Positions 9,113 through 16,039 of a stretch of 64,000 bases of DNA are shown here, one piece after another. Position 1 is the stretch's first letter. Each line of letters opens with the position of its first letter. The notes beneath the pieces are model-generated. The model had not been told where the DNA came from. It saw only the letters and a list, made by a program, of their open reading frames with translations, and made no database searches. A program made the position numbers and the translations under genes. Source of the stretch: a virus; IMG/VR virus record IMGVR_UViG_3300027708_000012, positions 248,001 through 312,000 of that record. The stretch is one strand, 5' to 3'.

Positions 9113-9124
9113 AAACTACTACTA

Positions 9125-9730
9125 TTACATAGTAGGTCCGTTTCCACTCTTAAATCCTATTGTTCCGCCTTCTGCTTCGATGTTCTTTATAACATCTTCA
9201 AACAGAATTGGGGCAAAATCTGGTGTTTGTTCTACACAAACACAATGATAACGAACATCGTTTTCATCGCTGTATAAAACTTCGCCAGTTCTGGCATCTA
9301 CTCCACGAGCTTTTTTCACACGATTTGCGTGAGTATGTCCATGAATGTTAACGCCAAAACGACCCATTGAATCTGAGTGTAACGGAATGTGGCTAAGGAT
9401 CATACCGTTCATAACGTGATAAGCTCTAAGTTCTCTGAAGTACTGACGATACTCGTCGTCCCTAAAGATATCGTGATTACCACGAATTAAAACTTTGTCG
9501 CCGTTAAGTCTGGATAAGACTTTTAACGCTTTCCGATTAATAACAACATCGCCCAAATGGTAGACCTTGTCAGTGGGTTTTACCCGTTCGTTCCACGCCT
9601 TAATCATTGCTTCGTCCATTTCATCTGGATCAGTCCAGGGACGAAGTTTTGTAACACCGTCGTTACGTGTAAAGCGGCATACACCTGTGTGTCCAAAGTG
9701 CGTGTCGCTTACTAAGAATACACTTGGCAT
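9125..9730 (-). CDS. calcineurin-like metallophosphoesterase
   Basis: A 201-residue phosphoesterase with all metal-binding blocks: DTHFGH (residues 9-14), GDVV, GNHD, a later SH and GHTH. It hydrolyses phosphomonoester or phosphodiester bonds with two metal ions; the substrate is unknown. The ATG is preceded by a strong AAAGGAGG. It follows the small gene at 9746-9919 by 15 nt and ends at the terminator at 9086-9112. Confidence 0.85.
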   Translation of the reverse strand: MPSVFLVSDTHFGHTGVCRFTRNDGVTKLRPWTDPDEMDEAMIKAWNERVKPTDKVYHLGDVVINRKALKVLSRLNGDKVLIRGNHDIFRDDEYRQYFRELRAYHVMNGMILSHIPLHSDSMGRFGVNIHGHTHANRVKKARGVDARTGEVLYSDENDVRYHCVCVEQTPDFAPILFEDVIKNIEAEGGTIGFKSGNGPTM

Positions 9731-9745
9731 ATTCGCCTCCTTTCA

Positions 9746-9919
9746 TTAATAAGTTTCTTTTACAATATTGTACTCGCTAGCTGGCCACTTGGCTTTAAAT
9801 TCATCAGTCTTAACATAATCGTTAAATGATTTGGCATCAAAAAACACTTTGTGAAACTCTGTTTTCATTGAACCTTTTTTGGTTACTGTTAAGTAAACCG
9901 ATTTTGCTTTGCCAGCCAT
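9746..9919 (-). CDS. small hypothetical protein, 57 aa
   Basis: A 57-residue, lysine-rich ORF beginning MAGKAKSVYLTVTKKG and ending SEYNIVKETY. AAAGG precedes the ATG, and a TTGACT-17-TATAAT promoter lies upstream at 9946-9974. It probably forms a two-gene unit with the phosphoesterase. Function unknown. Confidence 0.7.
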   Translation of the reverse strand: MAGKAKSVYLTVTKKGSMKTEFHKVFFDAKSFNDYVKTDEFKAKWPASEYNIVKETY

Positions 9920-9945
9920 TGAGTACCTTTCTTGTTTAAGTAGTT

Positions 9946-9974
9946 ATTATACTACTTATTCCGCAATCAGTCAA
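9946..9974 (-). promoter_or_regulatory. sigma70-type promoter
   Basis: TTGACT (9974-9969), a 17-nt spacer, then TATAAT (9951-9946). The -35 box lies inside the end of the upstream phosphatase gene. Confidence 0.8.
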
Positions 9975-10434
9975 CCGATCTAAATGTGCGCCAATCGTCG
10001 AGATTTGGCTTTTCATCTGCATCGTAAGTCCAACCTAACACTTTCATCATGCGATGCTTGACTAGCAAGTTAGGACTGCGGAAACGTTCTGTATCATCAA
10101 AGCCCATCATGACGCCTACTTCACAAACTGCACCCGAGCGACAAATACCAGCGTAGCAATGCACAACCACATTCATTCGATTAGCCAATGCATGTTGTAA
10201 CAACCTAACAAGCTCTGCGGCCTGTTCATGACTACATTTCATTTCTTCCTCAAGAACTTCGTCCTTTTCTTCTACATCCAAAAACTCAAAGTTGTGAACT
10301 TCTTTGAACTGATGTTTTGGAACAGGCCGCCAGCTTGCCGGATCGACAATGCTGATCAACATACTATTAGGGCCAGCATCGTGATGAAATCCAATTGGGA
10401 TATCACTTGCAGCTACGTTTTCAATCCAAGGCAT
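9967..10434 (-). CDS. protein-tyrosine/dual-specificity phosphatase-like
   Basis: A 155-residue protein with the P-loop signature HCYAGICRSG (HC-x5-R-S/T) in the second half, preceded by a helix-rich segment with an Asp/Glu-rich patch. The family uses the Cys as nucleophile to remove phosphate from proteins, RNA 5' ends or lipids. ATG 10434 follows GGAGAG and overlaps the stop of the kinase gene (TAATG), so the two are translationally coupled. The neighbouring polynucleotide-kinase-like gene makes a nucleic-acid end-processing role worth considering, but that is inference. Confidence 0.75.
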   Translation of the reverse strand: MPWIENVAASDIPIGFHHDAGPNSMLISIVDPASWRPVPKHQFKEVHNFEFLDVEEKDEVLEEEMKCSHEQAAELVRLLQHALANRMNVVVHCYAGICRSGAVCEVGVMMGFDDTERFRSPNLLVKHRMMKVLGWTYDADEKPNLDDWRTFRSVD

Positions 10435-10895
10435 TATACTCTCCAAATTTCTTTGAAACCTTCATCTTCAGTTGGCATTTCAAAATTATCAATCATTCCT
10501 TGTACGATATCCCAAGGCACTTCTTTACCTGGCCGACTAGCCAAACGCTCTTTCAATATTTCAATATCAGGTGTAGTAAACACTACAGCGATATGCTCGT
10601 AGTCTGGAAGCATATTAAACTTACGAGTACGGCTAGCGATAGTAGTGCTAGTTTGATCCCAAAATATAGTATGACCCAAAGTACGGGCTCTCACAACCTG
10701 TTCAGCCATTAAATTAACTGCGGTAGGCATATAATCTTTAAACACTTCTGAATAAGTCTTACCTTGTGATCTTGCATAGTCCTCTACAAACGCATCGGTC
10801 GAAACTACTGTTAAGCCCAATGCCCAGTCTTGGTTTTTAATCCAAGTACTTTTACCTGCGCATGGAACTCCAATTAGTTGATAACACTTTGACAT
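10434..10895 (-). CDS. P-loop kinase, polynucleotide-kinase-like
   Basis: A 153-residue AAA_33-type kinase. Walker A is GVPCAGKST (residues 9-17). A later segment with paired Asp (TVVSTDAF) and a lid-like Arg-containing helix (LKERLASRPGKE) match T4 PNK-like or Zeta-like kinases. Size fits a stand-alone kinase domain. It overlaps both neighbours by one or two bases (TAATG), forming a tight operon with the 63-aa protein and the phosphatase. Confidence 0.75.
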   Translation of the reverse strand: MSKCYQLIGVPCAGKSTWIKNQDWALGLTVVSTDAFVEDYARSQGKTYSEVFKDYMPTAVNLMAEQVVRARTLGHTIFWDQTSTTIASRTRKFNMLPDYEHIAVVFTTPDIEILKERLASRPGKEVPWDIVQGMIDNFEMPTEDEGFKEIWRV

Positions 10896-11086
10896 TACAT
10901 TAAACCTACCATTCTAAAGTATTCATCATGCGGTACATAAAAATCTGTTTTTGGATCCCAGTACTTACCTTCTTTTGGATCATAGTACAGGATGCGTCCT
11001 GCAACTAAAAATGGTCCTTCGAGTTTAGGCAAAGGACCGTATCCTTGATACAAGTCTGTTGTTTTTCCCAAAATTTTGAATCCCAT
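10895..11086 (-). CDS. small hypothetical protein, 63 aa
   Basis: A 63-residue protein starting MGFKILGKTTDLYQGYG. The start at 11086 was chosen for AAAGGAGCG immediately upstream; a further ATG at 11110 would hide that site. It is rich in Tyr, Gly and Pro. First gene of the kinase/phosphatase operon, driven by the promoter at 11117-11145. Confidence 0.65.
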   Translation of the reverse strand: MGFKILGKTTDLYQGYGPLPKLEGPFLVAGRILYYDPKEGKYWDPKTDFYVPHDEYFRMVGLM

Positions 11087-11116
11087 TTCTCGCTCCTTTT
11101 TTGTTACCATACCAAT

Positions 11117-11145
11117 ATTATAATGTCAAAAAAAAACCCTGTCAA
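11117..11145 (-). promoter_or_regulatory. consensus sigma70 promoter overlapping a terminator
   Basis: A perfect TTGACA (11145-11140), 17-nt spacer, TATAAT (11122-11117). The -35 box and spacer are the 3' arm and U-tract of the terminator of the upstream gene. Confidence 0.85.
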
Positions 11146-11165
11146 CTTCACAGCTAACAGGGTTT
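11128..11165 (-). terminator. Rho-independent terminator
   Basis: On the minus strand AAACCCTGT and ACAGGGTTT form a 9-bp stem around a 14-nt loop, followed by a run of T (nine A on the plus strand at 11128-11136). It ends transcription of the Ro60-like gene. Confidence 0.8.
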
Positions 11166-11190
11166 AAAACTGTTGTATTATTACAACGGT

Positions 11191-12603
11191 TTATAGTGCG
11201 TAACGATCACTCATTACAGTCTTCAGCATGATGCCTTCTGGAGTGAACTGATCCAAATCAGCGGCTAGCAAGCTAGTCATGATTGATGGACTGAATCCAC
11301 TTACCAATGCGACACCACTCTTGTCTGCCTTAACAGGTACGTTGTCTGAACTGTTTAGGTTCCAGAAAACAATCTGTGGCACAGTGTATCCTGCATCTGC
11401 AAACTTGCGTTCGATCATTTGCATTGCTGTGTCATCGTAATGAGCACATTGGTTAAACTGCATGTCTGACAAGATTAGCAACATGCCAGGCATGTCGCTA
11501 GCTGGTACTGAACCCTTAACCGCAACGTCTAGGATCTTGTCCATAGCCGCATGCAAGTTAGTGCTCATGTCCCAATCGCTACGAGACATTTGAGTAACCT
11601 TTTCAACAATGTTACCCTTTAGAGTAACAAGTTGTGGCTTGTCTGAGAAAGTCAAGAATGTGTCCTTGAACACGCCCTTGTTCTTATCTGCTAGGTACAA
11701 GCCCAAGCTGATTGAAATGTCCATGCAAGTTACATTAGAGTTCTTTCCTGCTGGGCAAGACATAGAACCACTAACGTCTACGATTGGCATGATGCTAGCA
11801 TCTCCAACGTAGTTTGGCAAGCTATCCCATTGTGCGATAACATGACTAGTTTCAGTCATATCCATCTTAGCACGATAGTGCCCAATCACACCCTTCAACA
11901 CATCATGTGGGAAGATTGCGCTGGCGTTAACCTTAACAGTCTTATCACCACTTACCAACTTGGCAACATACTCAGCGAACGCTGGGCTGTGACGGTTGAA
12001 AGCCTTCTTGTAGATTCGAGAAGCTACAGAAGGAACGTGACTGAAGTTGATGTTATCCCAATCTCCTGCACACATTTGGGTTTCAACAACCTTTGTAAGA
12101 GCTACAAGACTCTTACGGTATTGCTTTGGAGTCATGCCAAAGAAGGCACGAACTTCAGCGGCAATTTGCCCCTTACGAGGAGTCCACTTTGCGGCCAAAC
12201 CGTTATTAGCACGTAGGGCATCGCCCAACATGGTATAAGCGGCTGACTTTAGAACTGGGTCTTGGAAGACAAAGATGTCATCCCAACGACCAACTTCTGG
12301 GATCTTCTTTAGAAGAGCCAAAGCGGCGTCTGGGTCACGCTTTTCTAGATGAACTAGAATATCGCGGAACAGTTGACGTTCACCTGCACCACCGCGGACA
12401 TCACGTGCCCATTGTGCGATGCGTAGTGCAACGTCTTGGTTTTCCACATAAGCGGCTGTAAAGTCGCCTGTGATGTCCTTACCACGGCTTGCGCCGATAT
12501 TATAGAACAAGTCAACACAAGCCTTAGCTGTTGACTTACGTGCCTTCATACCGTTTTCGGTACGGGCTTCTTGATTTGCCACTGCATTTACAAATGCGTT
12601 CAT
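11191..12603 (-). CDS. Ro60/TROVE-like (DUF2828-type) vWA protein
   Basis: A 470-residue protein with an N-terminal helical-repeat region (residues about 1-260, containing RDVRGGAGERQLFR and the PEVGRWDD segment) and a C-terminal von Willebrand A domain with the MIDAS motif DVSGS at 276-280. This is the architecture of Ro60/Rsr and DUF2828 proteins. Ro60 orthologues bind Y RNAs and misfolded RNAs, while for DUF2828 the function is not established. It has its own promoter (12869-12897). Its leader carries copy 1 of a three-copy hairpin element directly before AAAGGAAA, and it ends at a strong terminator. RNA binding is inference from architecture. Confidence 0.75.
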   Translation of the reverse strand: MNAFVNAVANQEARTENGMKARKSTAKACVDLFYNIGASRGKDITGDFTAAYVENQDVALRIAQWARDVRGGAGERQLFRDILVHLEKRDPDAALALLKKIPEVGRWDDIFVFQDPVLKSAAYTMLGDALRANNGLAAKWTPRKGQIAAEVRAFFGMTPKQYRKSLVALTKVVETQMCAGDWDNINFSHVPSVASRIYKKAFNRHSPAFAEYVAKLVSGDKTVKVNASAIFPHDVLKGVIGHYRAKMDMTETSHVIAQWDSLPNYVGDASIMPIVDVSGSMSCPAGKNSNVTCMDISISLGLYLADKNKGVFKDTFLTFSDKPQLVTLKGNIVEKVTQMSRSDWDMSTNLHAAMDKILDVAVKGSVPASDMPGMLLILSDMQFNQCAHYDDTAMQMIERKFADAGYTVPQIVFWNLNSSDNVPVKADKSGVALVSGFSPSIMTSLLAADLDQFTPEGIMLKTVMSDRYAL

Positions 12604-12615
12604 GATATTTCCTTT

Positions 12616-12673
12616 ACAGAATGTGTTGTTTTTCGATATAAGTGAAAAATTAAATTTGCTGTTAACATTCTAA
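12616..12673 (-). repeat. hairpin element, copy 1
   Basis: Stem GAATGT/ACATTC (12619-12624 with 12665-12670) around the conserved TAACAGCAAATTTA segment (minus strand). It lies in the 5' leader of the Ro60-like gene with the Shine-Dalgarno directly after it. Compare 12912-12965 and 25719-25783. Confidence 0.6.
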
Positions 12674-12868
12674 ATTTAACAGGATCGTTTTCTACTTTTT
12701 GTTTTTATCGAGGAGACTTGTCGAAACTCCTCTATCTAATCCTATCATTGCTAATAACCTTCAAAACCCTTTCAGGCTCCAGCTATTAGCATAAGATTAG
12801 CGTTCCATGTAATATGAATTGCTGTACCGATCCTAAAACTCTTTAGCATTGTTACTTGCTATACGACT

Positions 12869-12897
12869 ATTATAGTACAGAATCAAGTCTGTGTCTA
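12869..12897 (-). promoter_or_regulatory. sigma70-type promoter
   Basis: TAGACA (12897-12892), 17-nt spacer, TATAAT (12874-12869), upstream of the Ro60-like gene with a leader of roughly 260 nt. Confidence 0.7.
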
Positions 12898-12911
12898 TAC
12901 ATTTTGGTGAA

Positions 12912-12965
12912 ACAGGATACATTTTTCTTCATTTGCAGTGAAATAAATTGCTGTTAGTATCCTAA
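12912..12965 (-). repeat. hairpin element, copy 2
   Basis: Stem GGATAC/GTATCC (12915-12920 with 12957-12962) with the conserved TAACAGCAA loop segment. It lies between tRNA-Cys and the promoter at 12869. Confidence 0.6.
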
Positions 12966-13001
12966 TTGGGGCGACACAGTTAAGTGAAGCTTCCACCAGC
13001 T

Positions 13002-13020
13002 AGTTTAGAAAACTAGCAAA
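13002..13020 (-). other. hairpin downstream of tRNA-Cys
   Basis: Eight-base arms GCTAGTTT and AAACTAGC with a 3-nt loop follow the tRNA-Cys CCA end. It has no strong U-tract. It may mark processing or weak termination of the rpoZ-heptose-tRNA transcript. Confidence 0.4.
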
Positions 13021-13861
13021 CGTTTGGAGCAACGGGAGGGATTTGAACCCCCGGTTTTCCGGATTTGCAATCCGCTGCATTGGACCTCTCTGCCACCGTT
13101 GCATTAAATTTCGTCATATCAGCACAAGTGTACTTTTGATACGACTGTTCTAGTTCTTTAGGCATTGCTATATTTTCTATAACTGATGGATATTTGTTTC
13201 CTATCTCAATTGCAATGTCATAAAAACTTTTTGTTTTACCTGTACCCAAATTCCAAAGGCCCGATTCTTTAATTTCTAAAAATTTTAAATGTGCATTGAC
13301 TACTTCACTTACATGAATAAAATCTCTGTGATAGTTTCTGCTGTTGTCGAATAATGCAATTCGGCTTTTTATTTGGGCCTGTTTGGTAAACTTATAGTAC
13401 GGACTAGCCTGGTCGCCTTTATGTTCTTCGCCTTCTGGACCGTATACATTAAAGTAACGGAAACCTTGCACAACCGCACCCGCTGGATGATTTCGAACAT
13501 AACGTTCAAACAGATATTTGCTCCACGCATAAGGAGTACGTGGATCAACAGGCGCAGATTCTTTAAAGTCAGTATTCAACCCGTATACACTAGCACTACT
13601 GGAATATTGGAAATTAACTCCATATGTTTTGCAAGCATTGTACAATTGACAACTAAAGTCAAAATTTTGTCTGAATACTTTATCCACATCTCGCTCTGTT
13701 GTACTGCTAATCGCACCAATGTGTATAACCCAGTCTTGTTCCATTACACTAGGAAGCACTTCTCCCCATTCGTAAGTACTTACACAATGTCCAGCGGCTT
13801 CTAATGCTGTTAACATGTGACTACCAATAAAACCTTTATGACCAGTTAATAATATATTCAT
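13013..13861 (-). CDS. hldD: ADP-L-glycero-D-manno-heptose 6-epimerase-like, C-terminus replaced by tRNA
   Basis: A 282-residue extended SDR. It has the Rossmann motif GHKGFIGS near the N-terminus, SSASVYG, and the catalytic YAWSK; RYFNVYGPEGEEHKG is typical of HldD. HldD converts ADP-D-glycero-D-manno-heptose to the L,D form for LPS inner core. After ADMTKFNAT the family would continue about 25-30 residues (AGYDKPF region), but here the frame runs through tRNA-Cys and stops at 13013. The start overlaps the kinase stop (ATGA). Whether the truncated enzyme is active is unknown. Confidence 0.8.
   Translation of the reverse strand: MNILLTGHKGFIGSHMLTALEAAGHCVSTYEWGEVLPSVMEQDWVIHIGAISSTTERDVDKVFRQNFDFSCQLYNACKTYGVNFQYSSSASVYGLNTDFKESAPVDPRTPYAWSKYLFERYVRNHPAGAVVQGFRYFNVYGPEGEEHKGDQASPYYKFTKQAQIKSRIALFDNSRNYHRDFIHVSEVVNAHLKFLEIKESGLWNLGTGKTKSFYDIAIEIGNKYPSVIENIAMPKELEQSYQKYTCADMTKFNATVAERSNAADCKSGKPGVQIPPVAPNVC
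13025..13102 (-). tRNA. tRNA-Cys(GCA)
   Basis: Full cloverleaf with encoded CCA; anticodon loop TTGCAAA flanked by CGGA/TCCG. The entire gene lies within the 3' end of the heptose-epimerase reading frame on the same strand. Confidence 0.93.
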
Positions 13862-14616
13862 ATTTCTGTTATTGAAGGAGAGTAACAACCAAAATGTTGT
13901 ACTGTAATTGCGCTTGCTCTTACAGCAAATTTAATAGCTTGCTCAATATTTTTAGTATTTAAATATTCAACGGTTAATGCTGCAAGAAATGTATCTCCTG
14001 CACCAGTAACATCACTTACTTCTACTATAGGTGCGGGACAAGTAAAGTCATGATGTATTGCACTTGCGCCGTGAGCACCATGTGTAACAATTAATCCAGA
14101 ACATTCACTAGTAATTTTACTATACTCTAGATCATTAATCTTTACCCAAGCACCTTGCATACGTTCTAAGTCTGTTTTCTTTGTATCAATAAAAATAGGA
14201 ATACTTAAAGAAATTAATTCTTCTATTAGTTCGTAGCTAACTGTTCCTTTATTGTAATCGCTGACTACAACAGCATCATATACATCGGGTATTGCTGTTT
14301 CAAATGTGATAGGAGTTGATTTAATATCGTTATCTATTCGAACAATCTGTTGTTTACTACGTGCATCAATAATTCTAGTTTTAGTACTTGTTTCGCCGTG
14401 CAGATAGCTAACTTCACAACCTAATGCTTTCAAGTTGTTGTAGACATTGCCGGCCATGCCGTCACGCTCTTCTGTGTAAGTAGGAACAAATACCGGAACA
14501 GGAGCTTCTGGACTTAGTCTATCTATTGTACCGTATTGATAAATGTCTTTACAGTTATCGCCTATCAGCAATATCTTGAATTGTTTTTGTTGTTGAGTAA
14601 TCGCCGACTCTGTCAT
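13858..14616 (-). CDS. hldA: heptose-7-phosphate kinase (HldE kinase domain, PfkB family)
   Basis: A 252-residue ribokinase-fold kinase. N-terminal LLIGDNCKDIYQYG and RLSPEAPVPVF match RfaE domain I, and DVTGAGDTF carries the catalytic Asp and anion hole. It phosphorylates D-glycero-D-manno-heptose 7-phosphate at C1. It is shorter than the roughly 315-residue bacterial domain. The start overlaps the nucleotidyltransferase gene by 62 nt; the bacterial HldE fusion is thus split, with the order nucleotidyltransferase then kinase. Confidence 0.85.
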   Translation of the reverse strand: MTESAITQQQKQFKILLIGDNCKDIYQYGTIDRLSPEAPVPVFVPTYTEERDGMAGNVYNNLKALGCEVSYLHGETSTKTRIIDARSKQQIVRIDNDIKSTPITFETAIPDVYDAVVVSDYNKGTVSYELIEELISLSIPIFIDTKKTDLERMQGAWVKINDLEYSKITSECSGLIVTHGAHGASAIHHDFTCPAPIVEVSDVTGAGDTFLAALTVEYLNTKNIEQAIKFAVRASAITVQHFGCYSPSITEI

Positions 14617-14956
14617 AAAATATCACTTGATTAACATGTTCTTTTGCAACTATACTTTTGCCTCTCCAGTCACTACCTTTAACCATAATGTCTGGTTTGT
14701 ACAATTTAATTAATTCTACTAACTCTTCTTTGGTGTTAAAAACTTTAACATAGTCTACACATTTTAGACTATTCAACATAAACATCCTATCTGTTTGGTT
14801 GTTTATGGGTCGTGTAGGACCTTTAAGTTGTTGAACACGTTCGTCAGAATCAATACAAACTAAAAGATAATCGCCTTGACTTTTTGCATAATGTAACATT
14901 TCTAAATGTCCACGATGAAGTATGTCAAATGTTCCGTTTACTATTACTTTGGTCAT
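14555..14956 (-). CDS. hldC: heptose-1-phosphate adenylyltransferase (HldE domain II / HldC)
   Basis: A 133-residue cytidylyltransferase-like protein with the GTFDILHRGH nucleotide-binding motif (residues 8-17) and a C-terminal YSTTKTI segment. It transfers AMP to heptose 1-phosphate to give ADP-heptose. Length matches the stand-alone domain. It is followed by overlapping kinase and epimerase genes, so all three late steps of ADP-heptose synthesis are encoded together. Confidence 0.88.
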   Translation of the reverse strand: MTKVIVNGTFDILHRGHLEMLHYAKSQGDYLLVCIDSDERVQQLKGPTRPINNQTDRMFMLNSLKCVDYVKVFNTKEELVELIKLYKPDIMVKGSDWRGKSIVAKEHVNQVIFYDRVGDYSTTKTIQDIADRR

Positions 14957-14962
14957 ATTGTT

Positions 14963-15037
14963 TGGTACCTGGTGACAGTTTCGAACTGCCGACCCTCTCG
15001 GTGTAAACGAGACGCTCTACCCCTGAGCTAACCAGGC
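14963..15037 (-). tRNA. tRNA-Val(TAC)
   Basis: Cloverleaf with anticodon stem TCTCG/CGAGA, loop TTTACAC, and encoded CCA. It lies between a hypothetical gene and the heptose operon in the same orientation. Confidence 0.93.
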
Positions 15038-15040
15038 AAT

Positions 15041-15760
15041 TTATTCCATTAAATTATCTTTAACTTCTTTAATTATATATTTGTGCATTTTTGCATTACG
15101 ATATAGATCGTAATAATATTTCAACGGCTCTACCATTTTTGATTTATAGTGCCTAGCCGTTACATTGTGTGATATTAATGTTTCTAATTTTTTAGTAGGA
15201 AAAAACTTCTTTAAAGTAACTTTTTCATCTGTTAAAAACTTTACATTTAAAAAATCATCACCTGTCTTAATATCAATTCTATCTACATTATTTTTTACAA
15301 TAAATGCACAGTCAATAGGTCGAACCCATTTTGCAATATCAAATTGTCCTGGAACTATCATAGTCTTGTTAACAAAATCGTTATCACTAAAATAGCATCC
15401 AGTAACATCAATGTTTAAACTTTCTTCTGCAATAAACAAATAAAACAAATTAAAAGATAATAATTTATCTGGCATCGATCTAATATTTAAAACTGTATTA
15501 AAAAAAGTTTGATCGTGCATATTAGAGGATATGTTCCCATTTGAAAATAATAAATTATAATCAAATGGAAATTGTAATCTAAAACTATTTTGAATCTGTT
15601 GTTTAAATGCCGGGCATGGGTAAAAATTAGTGCCAGGCAAATTATCTTTTACATTTATCTTTGGAAGTAAAGACGATTCACTTTTAGGCTCTAAAAATTT
15701 TATCATAGGAACAGCAGGTTCGTGTTCCTGTGTAACTAGCACTGACCAGTATACGTTCAT
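15041..15760 (-). CDS. hypothetical protein, 239 aa
   Basis: A 239-residue soluble protein of unrecognised family with a Pro-rich N-terminus (KSESSLLPKINVKDNLPG) and a Lys/Tyr-rich C-terminal helix. Its start overlaps the rpoZ stop by 4 nt (15757-15760), so it is probably translated with rpoZ, and it ends just before tRNA-Val. No function can be assigned from sequence. Confidence 0.65.
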   Translation of the reverse strand: MNVYWSVLVTQEHEPAVPMIKFLEPKSESSLLPKINVKDNLPGTNFYPCPAFKQQIQNSFRLQFPFDYNLLFSNGNISSNMHDQTFFNTVLNIRSMPDKLLSFNLFYLFIAEESLNIDVTGCYFSDNDFVNKTMIVPGQFDIAKWVRPIDCAFIVKNNVDRIDIKTGDDFLNVKFLTDEKVTLKKFFPTKKLETLISHNVTARHYKSKMVEPLKYYYDLYRNAKMHKYIIKEVKDNLME

Positions 15761-15990
15761 TGTACTCGTTTTAGATATTCTGTACCAACCTTGCCTTCTT
15801 GAATTTCCATCAATGCTGTAAGATTAGAATATACATGCTCACGTTTATCGCTTTCGCGGTGTTGACGTTTGATCTCACGTGCTCTAACAGCGGCAATTAA
15901 TACTAGATTAAATCTATTTCCGCCTGATAATTCTACACATTGATTAGTATCAATTGTTGGTCCACGACTAAGTCCGATTGTTTTGCTCAT
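15757..15990 (-). CDS. rpoZ: RNA polymerase omega subunit
   Basis: A 77-residue protein. The segment NRFNLVLIAAVRAREIKRQ (residues 25-43) is the conserved RpoZ helix that clamps the beta-prime C-terminal tail, and length matches compact omega subunits. AAGAGGC precedes the ATG. A perfect sigma70 promoter lies upstream at 16011-16039. It would join the host RNA polymerase, possibly in place of host omega. No other polymerase subunit is seen in the window. Confidence 0.85.
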   Translation of the reverse strand: MSKTIGLSRGPTIDTNQCVELSGGNRFNLVLIAAVRAREIKRQHRESDKREHVYSNLTALMEIQEGKVGTEYLKRVQ

Positions 15991-16010
15991 ATATGCCTCT
16001 TAAAAATATT

Positions 16011-16039
16011 ATTATAACTTATATTCGTTCTACTGTCAA
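16011..16039 (-). promoter_or_regulatory. consensus sigma70 promoter
   Basis: TTGACA (16039-16034), 17-nt spacer, TATAAT (16016-16011), driving rpoZ, the 239-aa gene, tRNA-Val, the heptose genes and tRNA-Cys. The -35 overlaps the stop codon of the upstream oxygenase. Confidence 0.88.

Larger units (their letters stand above)
12604..13010 (-). other. structured intergenic region
   Basis: About 400 nt without a credible gene. It holds hairpin-element copies 1 and 2, the promoter at 12869-12897, a hairpin with GAGGAG/CTCCTC arms (about 12712-12732) and a nested pair of stems (CTAATC/GATTAG around TGCTAATA/TATTAGCA, about 12735-12800). This is a plausible long structured leader or small RNA upstream of the Ro60-like gene. 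Confidence 0.5.
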
